From Pontibacter sp. SGAir0037 (GTDB lineage: Bacteria; Bacteroidota; Bacteroidia; Cytophagales; Hymenobacteraceae), in the NCBI RefSeq assembly GCF_005491705.1, contig NZ_CP028092.1, positions 744,001 to 808,000 on the forward strand: DNA of 64,000 bases, given 5' to 3'. A program made the translations under genes and the position numbers. Positions 18,531-28,519 of this stretch are shown piece by piece; position 1 is the stretch's first letter; each line of letters begins with the position of its first letter. The notes under the pieces were generated by a model that was given only the letters and a program-made list of their open reading frames with translations, did not search any database and had not been told where the DNA came from.

Positions 18531-19031
18531 ATGGAAAACCCCTCCTCTGCATTACCTCAAAAACGTACGGTGCGGCTCAATATCAATGGTAAAGAAGAAC
18601 AACTGGAGCTGGCTCCCTGGACTTCTTTGCTGGATGCCTTGCGCGAGCACCTCCACCTGACAGGTACCAAAAAAGGATGTGACCACGGCCAATGCGGTGC
18701 CTGCACCGTGCTTGTGGATGGCAAACGCATTAACTCCTGCCTCACCCTGGCCGTGATGCAGGAAGATAAAGAAATTACCACCATCGAAGGCCTGGCGAAA
18801 GACGGTGAGCTACACCCGGTGCAGCAGGCCTTTATCGATCACGATGCCTTCCAGTGTGGCTACTGTACACCCGGTCAAATCTGTTCGGTGATCGGACTGG
18901 TAAACGAAGGGAAAGCCAAAACGCTGGATGATATCCGGGACCTGATGAGCGGAAATATCTGCCGCTGTGGTGCCTATACCAATATTGTAAAAGTAGTGCA
19001 GGAAGCACTGGAAAGGAGTAGTGCAGCATGA
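18531..19031 (+). CDS. Aldehyde oxidoreductase, [2Fe-2S] small subunit (PaoA-like, no export signal)
   Basis: A 166-residue small subunit of a xanthine-oxidase-family molybdoenzyme. The N-terminal plant-type cluster is bound by Cys50, Cys55, Cys58 and Cys70 (KGCDHGQCGACT). The second cluster uses Cys109, Cys112, Cys144 and Cys146 (CGYCTPGQ, ICRCGAY). Unlike E. coli PaoA and the paralogue at 35128-35775, there is no twin-arginine signal, so this complex is predicted to be cytoplasmic. The longer reading from 18462 adds no Arg-Arg motif either. It overlaps the next gene by 4 bases and heads a three-gene operon. Confidence 0.93.
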   Translation: MENPSSALPQKRTVRLNINGKEEQLELAPWTSLLDALREHLHLTGTKKGCDHGQCGACTVLVDGKRINSCLTLAVMQEDKEITTIEGLAKDGELHPVQQAFIDHDAFQCGYCTPGQICSVIGLVNEGKAKTLDDIRDLMSGNICRCGAYTNIVKVVQEALERSSAA

Positions 19032-20023
19032 GGCCGTTTACATTTACAAAAGCCAGCGATGTTAATTCAGCTGTAAGTGAGGTTACCTCACACGAGAGTG
19101 CCAAGTTTATAGCAGGAGGCACTAACCTGCTCGATCTGATGAAGATTGATGTCATGCACCCGGCACACCTGGTGGATATTACGCACATCGCCTTAAAAAC
19201 GATAGAAGAAAATGAAGAAGGAGGTCTAAGGTTAGGAGCTCTGGTAACCAATGCCGATACTGCCTATAACGAACAGGTGGAGCAGCGGTATCCTTTGCTT
19301 TCGCATGCCATACTCGCTGGCGCTACGGGGCAGTTGCGAAACATGGCCACCGATGGCGGAAACCTGCTGCAGCGTACTAGGTGCTACTATTTCTACGATA
19401 CGCAAACTCCCTGCAACAAGCGGGAACCTGGTTCGGGTTGTTCGGCCATCAATGGCTATAACCGCGATCTGGCTATACTGGGCACAAGCGAACATTGCAT
19501 TGCCACCCATCCTTCTGATATGGCGGTTGCACTGGCTGCACTGGAGGCAAAAGTAAATGTAAGCGGTAAAAACGGAGAAAGAACCATTCCGCTGTCCGAG
19601 TTTCACAGGTTACCCGGTGATACACCGCACATCGACACCAACCTGAAAGCAGATGAAATCATCACTTCTATTGATCTGCCTGCCAAAGGTTTTGCCGATC
19701 ATTATACGTATATGAAGCTCCGCGACCGGTCTTCCTATGCCTTTGCGCTGGTTTCTGTTGCCGCAGCACTAGACATGGAGGGAGATACCATTAAAGAAGC
19801 CCGTATAGCTTTGGGCGGAGTGGCGCATAAGCCCTGGCGGGTGCCGGAAGGAGAGGCGCTGCTACAGGGGCAGCAGCCTGTAGCCGAAAACTTCAGGAAA
19901 GTGGCAGAAGCTTACCTGCAGGGGGCAAAAGGATACGGAGATAATGATTTCAAAATCGAGCTGGCGAAGCGCGCCATTGTGCGTGCGCTAGAGCAGGCTT
20001 ACAAAATGGAAAGTGCATCATGA
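19028..20023 (+). CDS. Aldehyde oxidoreductase, FAD subunit with extra [4Fe-4S] motif (PaoB-like)
   Basis: A 331-residue FAD-binding medium subunit that passes electrons from the iron-sulfur clusters. FAD contacts are suggested by FIAGGTNLLDLMK and the GATGQLRNMATDGGNLLQRTRC segment. The loop carrying Cys119, Cys129, Cys138 and Cys157 (PCNKREPGSGC, EHCIA) corresponds to the [4Fe-4S] insertion described in E. coli PaoB and absent from ordinary xanthine dehydrogenase. It overlaps both neighbours by 4 bases, indicating tight coupling. Confidence 0.93.
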   Translation: MRPFTFTKASDVNSAVSEVTSHESAKFIAGGTNLLDLMKIDVMHPAHLVDITHIALKTIEENEEGGLRLGALVTNADTAYNEQVEQRYPLLSHAILAGATGQLRNMATDGGNLLQRTRCYYFYDTQTPCNKREPGSGCSAINGYNRDLAILGTSEHCIATHPSDMAVALAALEAKVNVSGKNGERTIPLSEFHRLPGDTPHIDTNLKADEIITSIDLPAKGFADHYTYMKLRDRSSYAFALVSVAAALDMEGDTIKEARIALGGVAHKPWRVPEGEALLQGQQPVAENFRKVAEAYLQGAKGYGDNDFKIELAKRAIVRALEQAYKMESAS

Positions 20024-22239
20024 CAGGAGATAAAATCGGAACACCGGCTAACCGGGTGGATGGCCGCGCAAAAGTAACCGGCGAGGCAAAATATGCAGCC
20101 GAATTTACGGCACCGGATCTTTTATATGGCTTTGTAGTAAACAGCGCCATTGCGAAAGGAAAAATAACGAAAATAGATACTTCCAAAGCGCTTGCGCTGG
20201 AGGGTGTGGTAGAAGTATTTACGCATGAGAACCGCCCTGGCTATGTATGGTTCGACAAAAACTACCAAGATCAGGATGCTCCGCCAGGCTCTCCTTTTCG
20301 CCCGCTTTATGACAATGAAATACAGTTTGGTATGCAGCCGATTGCCTTGGTAGTGGCAGAAAGCTTTGAACTGGCACGTTATGCAGGTATGCTGGTGGAA
20401 GTAGCGTATGAGCAGGAAGCATTCGATTCAGACTTTGAAGCGAACATAGAAAATGCTTATGAGCCGAAACAGTATAAGGCAACGCCGCCGCCCAAGCCCC
20501 GAGGCACACCTGATAACGCTTTGGAAAGTGCGCCTGTGCAGATAGAGACCACCTACAGCCATCCAAGCGAACATCATAATCCCATGGAAATGCATGCCAC
20601 CACTGTTGTTTGGGGCGATGATGGGAAGATGACCATTTACGATAAAATTCAGGGGGTGCAGAACAGTCAGAAGTATATCTCGCAAGCCTTTGCGCTGCCG
20701 ATGGAGGAAGTGCATGTCATCTCGCCTTTTGTAGGAGGAGGTTTTGGCTCCGGTTTGCGTCCGCAGTACCAGCTTTTTCTGACGGTGCTGGCAGCGCGGG
20801 AACTAAAGCGCTCTGTGCGGCTGGTGCTTACAAGGCAGCAAATGTTCTCTTTTGGGCACAGGCCCAAAACCACGCTTAAGTTTAAGATAGGTGCCTCCGG
20901 TGATGGAAAGTTAGAAGCACTTCAGAAAGATGTGTTTGCTGAAACATCCAGGTTTGAAGACTATACCGAAGATGTGGTAATATGGCCGGGCGTGCTCTAT
21001 AAATGCGATCATGTAAAGCTGAGCCATAAGCTGGTGGGGCTGGATGTTTATACGCCGCTTGATATGCGTGCACCGGGAGGAACTACCGGTATTTACGGGC
21101 TGGAATGTGCGATGGACGAAATGGCCTACAAGCTTAAAATGGACCCGCTGGAGTTTCGGCTGAAGAATTATTCAGAGAAAGACCAGAACAAGGACCTGCC
21201 TTTCTCAAGTAAAGAGCTGAAGGAATGTTACCAGCAGGGTGCAGAAAAGTTCGGGTGGGATAAACGAAGCCTCGAACCACGCTCCATGAAGGAAGGCCAT
21301 AACCTGATTGGCTGGGGCATGGCACACGGCGCCTGGGAAGCAAAGCAGAAACCCGCTGCTGCAAAAGCTGTGCTGGAAGCGAATGGTAACTTAACTGTAA
21401 GCTGCGCCACAGCCGATATCGGCACCGGAACCTATACCGTTATGAGCCAGATTGCCGCTGACACCCTGGGACTTCCATTGGCTGCCGTTACCTTTAAATT
21501 AGGAGACTCAACGCTGCCTATGTCGCCTCTGCAAGGCGGCTCCTGGACGGTTTCATCGGTAGGATCGGCTGTAAAAGCAGTGTGCGATAAAGTAAAGCAA
21601 AAGCTGTTAGACCTGGCACAGCAGGTAGCTAATTCTCCGGTGGCAGGTGCAGACCTGGCAAGTGTTGCTTTCAGTGATGGCAAGATCAGCCTGAACAGAG
21701 ATCCTTCCAAAGCAGTTGCGCTTACAACTGTCCTGAAACAAGCCGAAGGTGGTGCTATAGAAGAAGAAGTATCGAATGAACCGGCCGAAGAACAAAGCAA
21801 CTATGCACCCTACGCACACTCTGCCACCTTTGTAGAGGTGAAAGTAGATGAGGATCTGGGGACCGTGAAAGTAACACGTGTGGTGAGTGCTATTGCCGGA
21901 GGCCGCATCATCAATCCTAAAACAGCCAGAAGCCAGATTCTGGGTGGTGTGGTATGGGGCATAGGAGCCGCTATGGAAGAAGAGTCGGTAATGGATAATA
22001 ACCTGGGCCGCTTTATAAACCACGACCTCGATAAGTACCATGTTCCGGTTAATGCCGATATACATGATGTTGAAGTGATTTTTGTGGAGGAGAAAGATGA
22101 TATTGTGAACCCCATAGGTGCAAAAGGTTTAGGCGAGATCGGGATTGTAAGCGTAGCACCCGCCATTGCCAATGCTATTTTTCATGCTACTGGCAAGCGG
22201 GTAAGGGAATTACCGATTACGTTGGATAAGTTGTTGTAG
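20020..22239 (+). CDS. Aldehyde oxidoreductase, molybdenum-binding large subunit (PaoC-like)
   Basis: A 739-residue catalytic subunit binding the molybdenum cofactor. It shows the opening NRVDGRAKVTGEAKY, GGGFGSG, the RAPGGTTGIY segment and the C-terminal GAKGLGEIG that carries the conserved catalytic Glu. The likely reaction is oxidation of aldehydes to carboxylates with water as oxygen source; the natural substrate is unknown. It starts 4 bases before the end of the FAD subunit. The length agrees with PaoC (about 730). Confidence 0.93.
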   Translation: MTGDKIGTPANRVDGRAKVTGEAKYAAEFTAPDLLYGFVVNSAIAKGKITKIDTSKALALEGVVEVFTHENRPGYVWFDKNYQDQDAPPGSPFRPLYDNEIQFGMQPIALVVAESFELARYAGMLVEVAYEQEAFDSDFEANIENAYEPKQYKATPPPKPRGTPDNALESAPVQIETTYSHPSEHHNPMEMHATTVVWGDDGKMTIYDKIQGVQNSQKYISQAFALPMEEVHVISPFVGGGFGSGLRPQYQLFLTVLAARELKRSVRLVLTRQQMFSFGHRPKTTLKFKIGASGDGKLEALQKDVFAETSRFEDYTEDVVIWPGVLYKCDHVKLSHKLVGLDVYTPLDMRAPGGTTGIYGLECAMDEMAYKLKMDPLEFRLKNYSEKDQNKDLPFSSKELKECYQQGAEKFGWDKRSLEPRSMKEGHNLIGWGMAHGAWEAKQKPAAAKAVLEANGNLTVSCATADIGTGTYTVMSQIAADTLGLPLAAVTFKLGDSTLPMSPLQGGSWTVSSVGSAVKAVCDKVKQKLLDLAQQVANSPVAGADLASVAFSDGKISLNRDPSKAVALTTVLKQAEGGAIEEEVSNEPAEEQSNYAPYAHSATFVEVKVDEDLGTVKVTRVVSAIAGGRIINPKTARSQILGGVVWGIGAAMEEESVMDNNLGRFINHDLDKYHVPVNADIHDVEVIFVEEKDDIVNPIGAKGLGEIGIVSVAPAIANAIFHATGKRVRELPITLDKLL

Positions 22240-22411
22240 GAAGGGGTTACAAGTTGTTAATAGATTAGTGGAGTTGCTGTGCTTCAGTAAGGAGAGTGTT
22301 ATTGTATTATATATAGGGCAAACTTATTTAGCGTTAACATCATTCTGAAGCTGTTGTTCTGAATCGTCATCTGATTATGCACTTTGTTAGCTTTCGCCTC
22401 GCCGGCTGGGC

Positions 22412-22813
22412 CTTACTTTTCTCCTTGATGGGGGTAGGGCCCCTCGATGATGAGAAAAGTAAGCAAAAGAATCAAGACGATTTGCAACTCGCTGACCGCT
22501 CAAACAAAAAATCGTCATTTGTGCACCTGGCTGAGGCTGTTGCGCTGTTGTAGGAGTATATGAACTATCTTTAATACTGGCTTCTGCTGAGATTATGCTT
22601 CAGCCTGTCAGAGCTAAGAATAAGGAAATTAATAGCAAATTTTATAAGCTTACCAAAGCTCGACAAGCTTTAGCTATCGAACTGATTCCAGACTTTGGGT
22701 TGAGCGCCTCAGAATTGTAGCGGTGCCACGTGAGTGGCAGCCCGAAGGGCAGCTCTCAATTCTGCCGCGCGATGCCCGAAGGCGCGGCCTCGCTTATATA
22801 GGGCCCCTACCCC
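22412..22813. repeat. Structured MITE-like or REP-like element with nested inverted repeats
   Basis: A 400-base non-coding stretch. It contains a 12-bp stem CTTACTTTTCTC/GAGAAAAGTAAG (22412-22423, 22452-22463). An outer, imperfect GC-rich pair lies at 22430-22444 and 22800-22813. A cluster of small hairpins follows: CAGAATTG/CAATTCTG (22710-22717, 22757-22764), TGCCAC/GTGGCA (22724-22729, 22734-22739), GCCC/GGGC (22740-22743, 22747-22750) and GCCGCGC/GCGCGGC (22764-22770, 22782-22788). No transposase is present. It is the only large spacer in the molybdenum island. Confidence 0.6.
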
Positions 22814-23005
22814 AGCCTTGAGCGTACCAAAGCTAACTATAAAACATAGCCTGCTTAAGACTGAGGTATGAAGAAAACTAAGAGATAAAAGCTTGTTTCA
22901 AGTAGTAGCAAACGGTAATGGCACAGACGCTCACAGGTCTTAAAGACACTGTGAGGTCTTTTGAGCAAATGCTATGGCAGCAAGCAAGCACAAACTAACA
23001 AGAAT

Positions 23006-23980
23006 ATGGGAAAAGACTTAAAAGGTAAAGTAGTAGTACTGGTAGGTGCTTCCAGCGGCATAGGCCGTGCAGCTGCACTGGAATTTGCCCGTAACGGAGC
23101 AAAACTGGTTCTGGCCGCACGCAGGGAAAACCTGTTGGCAGAACTGGCAGTAGCGTGTGAGAACCTGAACACAACAGCTACTTATATCAAAACAGACGTT
23201 ACAAACCCGGAAGAGGTGCAGCAGCTGGCGCATGCAGCAATGGAGTTCGGGGGAAAGATAGATGTCTGGATCAATAATGCAGGAATAGGAGCGGTAGGTG
23301 AATTTGCTGAAACTCCCATTGCGGCACACGACCATGTCATTAAAACGAACTTGATGGGCCATATCCACGGAGCGCATGCTGTGCTGCCTTACTTCAAACA
23401 ACAAGGCTATGGCATTCTCATCAATACCATATCGGTAGGAGCCTGGGTGCCGGAGCCTTATACTGTAGCGTATGCAGCCAGCAAGTTTGGTCTGCGAGGC
23501 TTTTCAGGCGCATTGCGCGGTGAACTTTTAAACTGGCCTGACATTCAAATCTGTGATGTGTTTCCTGCCTTTATAGATACACCTGGTTTTCAGCATGCTG
23601 CCAATTACATCGGCAAAAAGATAAAACCTATACCGCCGGTATACGAGGCAGACCGGGTGGCAAAGGCAATGGTGGAACTGGCCTATCACCCGAAGGAAAG
23701 AGTGACGGTGGGTGGCTCCGGTTATTTGCTAAGAGGCTCCTACACATTGTTTCCGGGCTTAACCCGTCGTATATTAGCAGGAATCATGGAGAATTACTTT
23801 TCCAGGGCAAAACCAGCTCCTGTTGCAGATAATGGTTTGTTCGAACCAACTGACATTGGTTCGGGTATAAGTGGTGGCTGGCTTAGTCCGGAAGATAAAC
23901 AGAGGACAACCGTGCTGACAGGTGTGGCACTTCTGGCAGGAGCTGCCGCAGGTTTATACCTGGCCATGCGGAAGTCCTGA
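23006..23980 (+). CDS. Short-chain dehydrogenase/reductase with C-terminal membrane segment
   Basis: A 324-residue classical SDR. The cofactor motif is VGASSGIGRA near residue 13, the NNAG motif follows, and the active site is YAASK with an upstream Ser. Residues beyond about 240 extend past the usual SDR length and end in a hydrophobic helix (TGVALLAGAAAGLYLA) and RKS, suggesting a membrane-tethered protein. ATG at 23006 is preferred over an upstream TTG. It lies between the Pao-like operon and xdhC, so it may supply or remove aldehyde or alcohol intermediates; this is inference. Confidence 0.9.
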   Translation: MGKDLKGKVVVLVGASSGIGRAAALEFARNGAKLVLAARRENLLAELAVACENLNTTATYIKTDVTNPEEVQQLAHAAMEFGGKIDVWINNAGIGAVGEFAETPIAAHDHVIKTNLMGHIHGAHAVLPYFKQQGYGILINTISVGAWVPEPYTVAYAASKFGLRGFSGALRGELLNWPDIQICDVFPAFIDTPGFQHAANYIGKKIKPIPPVYEADRVAKAMVELAYHPKERVTVGGSGYLLRGSYTLFPGLTRRILAGIMENYFSRAKPAPVADNGLFEPTDIGSGISGGWLSPEDKQRTTVLTGVALLAGAAAGLYLAMRKS

Positions 23981-23999
23981 AGGCAACGTTAGTAAATGA

Positions 24000-25178
24000 A
24001 TGAAAGAATTACAGGATATTGTCCGGGCATTTGAGGAGGCCCGGAATGAGCATAAGCAAACAGCCCTTGCTACCGTGGTGCATGTACAGGGTTCTTCTTA
24101 CAGAAGGCCGGGCGCACGCATGCTGGTAACCGAAGACGGTAAACTAACAGGTGCCATTAGTGGAGGCTGCCTGGAAGGCGATGCGCTACGCAAGGCCAGG
24201 CTGGTAATGATGCAGCAGAAAGCCATGCTGGTAACTTACGATACCACCGATGAAGATGATGCCAAACTAGGGGTTGGCTTAGGCTGCAACGGCATCATCC
24301 ATATCCTGATCGAACCAATTAATGTGGCCTCTGCTGCCCATCCCATTGCATTGCTGAAAGCGTTTCTGGCAAACCGGCAAACGGCTGTATTAGTCACGCT
24401 TTTTTCGCTCGAGAACCGCACAGCTTACCAGCCCGGTACCTGCATGTTTATACCTGAAGCGGGAGAAACAATGGGAATTTGCGAAGATGAAGCTTTACAG
24501 GAAACTATATTGGCCGATGCACAGCAGGTACTGGAGACCAGAACCTCCATTGTGAAGACCTATATCACTGCCGGGGCAGCTTTAACGGGTTTCGTAGAGC
24601 TGCTGAAGCCGGCTATATCGCTGGTTATAATTGGTGCCGGAAACGATGCTATTCCTTTAACAGCCATGTCCGCACTTCTGGGGTGGCAAACGAGTGTAGT
24701 AGACGGAAGAGCTAATTATGCAATGGCAGAAAGGTTTCCTCTGGCGCAGCGGGTATTGGTTTCGAAGCCGGAACAGGTTCTGCAACAGCTGGAGATAGAT
24801 CATCAAACGGTATTTGTACTGATGACGCACAACTATAACTACGATCTGGCGATGCTGCGTCAGTTGCTGCCGCTGCCGCTGCCTTACATCGGATCGTTAG
24901 GACCAAAAAAGAAGCTGGAGCGCATGCTCGACGAGCTTCGGGAAGAAGGCTTCACCATTACCGAAGAAGTGCTAAGCCATGTATACGGACCTACCGGGTT
25001 GGAAATAGGAGCAGAGACATCCGAAGAAATAGCCTTATCCATTGTCTCAGAAATAAAAGCGGTGCTTTCCGCTAAGAGCGGAGCTTCCCTGCGCGACAAA
25101 TTAGGAACGATACATCCGCGCGAAACCGCTGTAATAGAACGGGTAGATGTAGAAAAAGAGCGGGGGTGTTTTTTGTGA
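24000..25178 (+). CDS. XdhC/CoxI-type molybdenum hydroxylase maturation factor
   Basis: A 392-residue XdhC-family protein that binds molybdenum cofactor, promotes its sulfuration and inserts it into xanthine-oxidase-type apoenzymes. The N-terminal XdhC domain shows TVVHVQGSSYRRPGARM and ISGGCLEGD. A Rossmann-like C-terminal domain follows, with VIIGAGNDAIPLT (about residue 205) and YIGSLGPKKK. It plays the part PaoD plays for E. coli PaoABC. Translationally coupled to mocA by a GTGA overlap. Confidence 0.92.
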   Translation: MKELQDIVRAFEEARNEHKQTALATVVHVQGSSYRRPGARMLVTEDGKLTGAISGGCLEGDALRKARLVMMQQKAMLVTYDTTDEDDAKLGVGLGCNGIIHILIEPINVASAAHPIALLKAFLANRQTAVLVTLFSLENRTAYQPGTCMFIPEAGETMGICEDEALQETILADAQQVLETRTSIVKTYITAGAALTGFVELLKPAISLVIIGAGNDAIPLTAMSALLGWQTSVVDGRANYAMAERFPLAQRVLVSKPEQVLQQLEIDHQTVFVLMTHNYNYDLAMLRQLLPLPLPYIGSLGPKKKLERMLDELREEGFTITEEVLSHVYGPTGLEIGAETSEEIALSIVSEIKAVLSAKSGASLRDKLGTIHPRETAVIERVDVEKERGCFL

Positions 25179-25762
25179 CAGGGCTTGTTTTACTGGCTGC
25201 CGGTGCTTCTACACGCTTAGGAGAGCCCAAGCAGCAACTGCTTTACCAGGGGAAAACACTGTTGCAACATGCGGTAGAGGTGGCACTGCAGGCTGGCTGT
25301 GCGCCTGTCGTGGTGGTGTTGGGCGCAAGAGCCGCATCTATACTTCCTGAGGTGGAAAAGGAGCCTGTATCCGTTGTGCAGAATCCAGGCTGGGAAGAGG
25401 GCATGGCTTCTTCTATCCGCAGTGGACTGACGTATCTGCTCCGCATCGAACCAGAAACTACAGGCTGTATTTTTATGGTATGCGATCAGCCTTATGTGGA
25501 TGCGGCACTGCTGAACAGGCTGGTGCAGGCAAGCGCAGGAAACACGAACCGCATAGTTGCATCGGCTTATAAAGATACTGCAGGTACGCCCGTGTTGTTT
25601 GGGAAATCATTTTTCACAGAATTACTTGCCCTGAAAGGACAGGAGGGAGCCAGGAAAATTTTGTTTCGCCATCAGGAGGCCGTAACAACAGTTGCCTTCC
25701 CCCTCGGGGCAATAGATATAGATACTGCAGAAGACTATAAGGCATTGCTGCAATCCAGGTAA
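25175..25762 (+). CDS. mocA: Molybdenum cofactor cytidylyltransferase (MocA-like)
   Basis: A 195-residue nucleotidyltransferase of the MobA/MocA fold. The N-terminal motif VLLAAGASTRLGEPKQ matches the MocA pattern LAAGxSxRxGxxK, followed by the CDQPYVD metal-binding segment. MocA makes the cytidine dinucleotide form of the cofactor used by PaoABC-type and IorAB-type enzymes. The GTG at 25175 overlaps the xdhC stop; a GTG nine bases earlier is possible. The pairing with xdhC supports MocA over MobA. Confidence 0.88.
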   Translation: MTGLVLLAAGASTRLGEPKQQLLYQGKTLLQHAVEVALQAGCAPVVVVLGARAASILPEVEKEPVSVVQNPGWEEGMASSIRSGLTYLLRIEPETTGCIFMVCDQPYVDAALLNRLVQASAGNTNRIVASAYKDTAGTPVLFGKSFFTELLALKGQEGARKILFRHQEAVTTVAFPLGAIDIDTAEDYKALLQSR

Positions 25763-25849
25763 ATTGTCAGGTCTCCTTTTCCGGTTACTGTTAGTTAAAA
25801 TTTCTATAATTTTCTTACCTTGTGGTTAAAACAAATTTAATCATTAGGA

Positions 25850-26311
25850 ATGGCTACTTATACGCTGCAAATCAACGGCCGGAGTTATCAGGCCGATGTA
25901 GAACCAGACACCCCGCTTTTGTGGGTGCTGCGCGACTCCCTGGGCCTGGTAGGCACTAAATATGGCTGTGGCATTGCGCAATGCGGTGCCTGTACCGTGC
26001 ACATGAACGGTAATGCCATGCGCTCCTGCGTACTTCCTGTTTCTGCTGTTGGCAATAATAAGATCACGACCATAGAAGGGTTATCTGAAAAAGGCGATCA
26101 CCCGGTGCAGCTGGCCTGGGATGAGGTGGATGTGGCGCAGTGCGGCTACTGCCAGGCAGGCCAGATCATGACAGCTACTGCGTTGCTGAATAAGAACAAG
26201 AAGCCGACCACTGAAGAAATTGAAAATGCTATGAACGGCAATATCTGTCGCTGCGGTACCTACCACCGCATCCGGGAAGCTGTTGCCTTAGCCGCCACTA
26301 AAATGAAATAG
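25850..26311 (+). CDS. [2Fe-2S] small subunit, isoquinoline 1-oxidoreductase alpha-like
   Basis: A 153-residue two-cluster ferredoxin subunit ([13 protein letters not shown] with later MRSC, then CGYCQAGQ and ICRCGTY). The CQAGQ variant rather than CTPGQ is typical of the IorA type. It lies two bases before the large subunit and, with no FAD subunit, forms a two-subunit enzyme that must hand electrons to another carrier. It has no signal of its own and would be exported bound to its Tat-signal-bearing partner. Confidence 0.92.
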   Translation: MATYTLQINGRSYQADVEPDTPLLWVLRDSLGLVGTKYGCGIAQCGACTVHMNGNAMRSCVLPVSAVGNNKITTIEGLSEKGDHPVQLAWDEVDVAQCGYCQAGQIMTATALLNKNKKPTTEEIENAMNGNICRCGTYHRIREAVALAATKMK

Positions 26312-26313
26312 CC

Positions 26314-28455
26314 ATGTCGAGCATTACATCAAGCAGAAGAAATTTTATGAAGCTGTCCGCAGTGGCGGGTGGCGGGCTTTTCCTTGGCTTCAGCTGGGCG
26401 GGCTCAGCCGCATCAGCCATGGGAATAGTAGACGAGGCCGCCATGGCTTCTGGTGCGATTGATTTCAACAGTTTTCTTTCGATCAGTCCAAATGGGGTAA
26501 TTACTATCTTTTCTCCAAACCCGGAGCTGGGGCAGAATATAAAAACTTCTTTCCCCATGATCGTGGCCGAGGAACTGGATGCCGATTGGTCTAAAGTAAA
26601 AGTGATACAGGCCCCGCTCGACACAACTAAATTTGAGCGGCAGGTAACAGGAGGTAGCGGTGCTGTTCCTCATTCCTGGGAACGCCTTCGCAAAGCGGGC
26701 GCAACAGCCCGGCAGATGCTAATAGAGGCCGGTGCCAAAAAAATGAACGTACAGGCTAATACACTTACTGCTGAAAACGGTATAGTGGTGCACAAGGCGA
26801 GTGGCCGCAAAATGAGCTTCGGCGAATTGGCTACAGAGGCATCTAAAATTCCTGTACCGAAGGATGTAAAACTAAAAGATCCAAAAGATTTCAAACTTAT
26901 AGGTACGGCAGTACGGAATGTCGACAATAAGGAAATGATCACAGGCAAACCACTTTACGGATTAGACCTCTATAAAGAAGGAATGTTGTTTGCCCAGATA
27001 CAGAGGCCTGCTGCCTTTGGTATGAAAGTAAAATCGGTTGATGCCGCAGCTGCCAAAGCCATGCCTGGTATAGTCGATGTGGTTACTTTTAAGAACAATG
27101 TGGCCGTAGTGGGAAAATCGACCTGGCAGGTAAGCAAAGCCAGAAAGGTGCTGAAAGTGGAGTATGAAAAAGAGCAGGCGCTGGAAAGCTCTGCTGACCA
27201 CGACCGCATCTTCAAAGCGTTACTCGACAGTCCTGATGCGACTGTACGCCGGAAGGACGGTGATGTAGAGGCTGCTTTTAAAACTGCCGCAAAGGTAATT
27301 AAAAGCGAATATCAGTGTCCTTTTCTGTCGCACAGCCCGATGGAGCCGATGAACTTCTTTGCACACGTAAGACCGGATGGGGTAGAACTGGCAGGACCTA
27401 CACAAACGCCGGAGATGGCGCGTGGCATGGTTGCGAAAATGCTGAACATAGAGCCGGAGAAAATTACACTGGAGCTTACCCGATTAGGTGGAGGCTTTGG
27501 CCGGAGATTAAGTGCCGATTATGTAATGGAAGCGGCAGAGCTGTCCAGCATCATCAAGGCTCCGGTTAAGGTTATCTGGACAAGAGAAGACGACATGACG
27601 GGTGGTACTTACCGTCCGGCAGTGCGTTATCGCTTCGAGGCTGCTTTAGATGCCAAGGGCAACATGATCGGTTATAAACTGCGGGGGGCAGGTATAAATG
27701 CAGGAAATCCTACCAGAGAAGGCAATTTTCCCTCCGGCTCGGTAGAAAACCTGCTAATTGATTCTGTAGAGCATAAATCCGCTATTACAACAGGGCCATG
27801 GCGCGCGCCTATTACAAACTTCCTGGCTTTTGCCGAGCAATCATTCCTGGATGAGGTGGCACAGGCCGCCGGTAAAGACCCGGTGCAGTTCCGCCTGGAG
27901 CTGCTCGATAAAGCGAAGAAGTCGCCTGTCGGGCAGATTCAGTATGATATAGACCGTATGCGTGGTGTAATTGAACTGGCCGCAGAAAAATCAAACTGGG
28001 GCAAAAAGAAAGATGTGGCGCAAGGCTTTAGCGTTTACTTCTCGCACAGGTCGTATGTGGCCCAGGTGGCTGAGGTGAAGCTAAAAGATGCGAAACCAGT
28101 TGTAGAAAAAGTACACGTAGCAGCCGACTGTGGTATTGTGGTGAACCTGAGCGGGGCTTATCAGCAGGTGCGCGGCGGTGTAGTGGATGGTTTAGGGCAT
28201 GCCATGTATAGCAACCTGACCTTTAAAGACGGAGCTCCCGAGCAGAAGAATTTCAATAATTACCGCCTGATTCGTATGAAAGAAGTGCCAGAGATAGACG
28301 TGCATTTCGTAAACAATGGCATTGATCCGACTGGTCTGGGAGAACCTGCTTTGCCACCAACAGGCGGCGCAGTAGCCAATGCAATCTTTAAGGCAACCGG
28401 AAAACGTCTGCGTAACCAGCCGTTCATCAGCCAGGAAGAGTTAAAGACCGTTTAA
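26314..28455 (+). CDS. Molybdopterin-binding subunit, isoquinoline 1-oxidoreductase beta-like, Tat-exported
   Basis: A 713-residue large subunit beginning with a twin-arginine signal (SSRRNFMKLSAVAGGG). IorB hallmarks include ISPNGVITIFSPNPELGQ, RLGGGFGRRL, TGPWRAP and the conserved Glu in GLGEPALPP near the C-terminus. The predicted location is periplasmic or membrane-associated. The substrate is unknown: the family includes isoquinoline, nicotinate and aldehyde oxidising enzymes. Adjacent maturation genes xdhC and mocA fit its cofactor needs. Confidence 0.92.
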   Translation: MSSITSSRRNFMKLSAVAGGGLFLGFSWAGSAASAMGIVDEAAMASGAIDFNSFLSISPNGVITIFSPNPELGQNIKTSFPMIVAEELDADWSKVKVIQAPLDTTKFERQVTGGSGAVPHSWERLRKAGATARQMLIEAGAKKMNVQANTLTAENGIVVHKASGRKMSFGELATEASKIPVPKDVKLKDPKDFKLIGTAVRNVDNKEMITGKPLYGLDLYKEGMLFAQIQRPAAFGMKVKSVDAAAAKAMPGIVDVVTFKNNVAVVGKSTWQVSKARKVLKVEYEKEQALESSADHDRIFKALLDSPDATVRRKDGDVEAAFKTAAKVIKSEYQCPFLSHSPMEPMNFFAHVRPDGVELAGPTQTPEMARGMVAKMLNIEPEKITLELTRLGGGFGRRLSADYVMEAAELSSIIKAPVKVIWTREDDMTGGTYRPAVRYRFEAALDAKGNMIGYKLRGAGINAGNPTREGNFPSGSVENLLIDSVEHKSAITTGPWRAPITNFLAFAEQSFLDEVAQAAGKDPVQFRLELLDKAKKSPVGQIQYDIDRMRGVIELAAEKSNWGKKKDVAQGFSVYFSHRSYVAQVAEVKLKDAKPVVEKVHVAADCGIVVNLSGAYQQVRGGVVDGLGHAMYSNLTFKDGAPEQKNFNNYRLIRMKEVPEIDVHFVNNGIDPTGLGEPALPPTGGAVANAIFKATGKRLRNQPFISQEELKTV

Positions 28456-28467
28456 ACCTATACTAGC

Positions 28468-28519
28468 AAAGCATACTGTTCAGGAATTGAGTTTGTTGAG
28501 CAGTATGCTTTTTCTTTTC
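28468..28519 (+). terminator. Rho-independent terminator after the IorAB-like pair
   Basis: Stem AAAGCATACTG (28468-28478) and CAGTATGCTTT (28501-28511), followed by TTTCTTTTC. The loop is long (22 bases). Confidence 0.75.

Noticed and set aside
22240..23005. Insertion sequence in the large spacer
   Set aside because: No transposase frame and no clean target duplication; only the structured element at 22412-22813 is supported.
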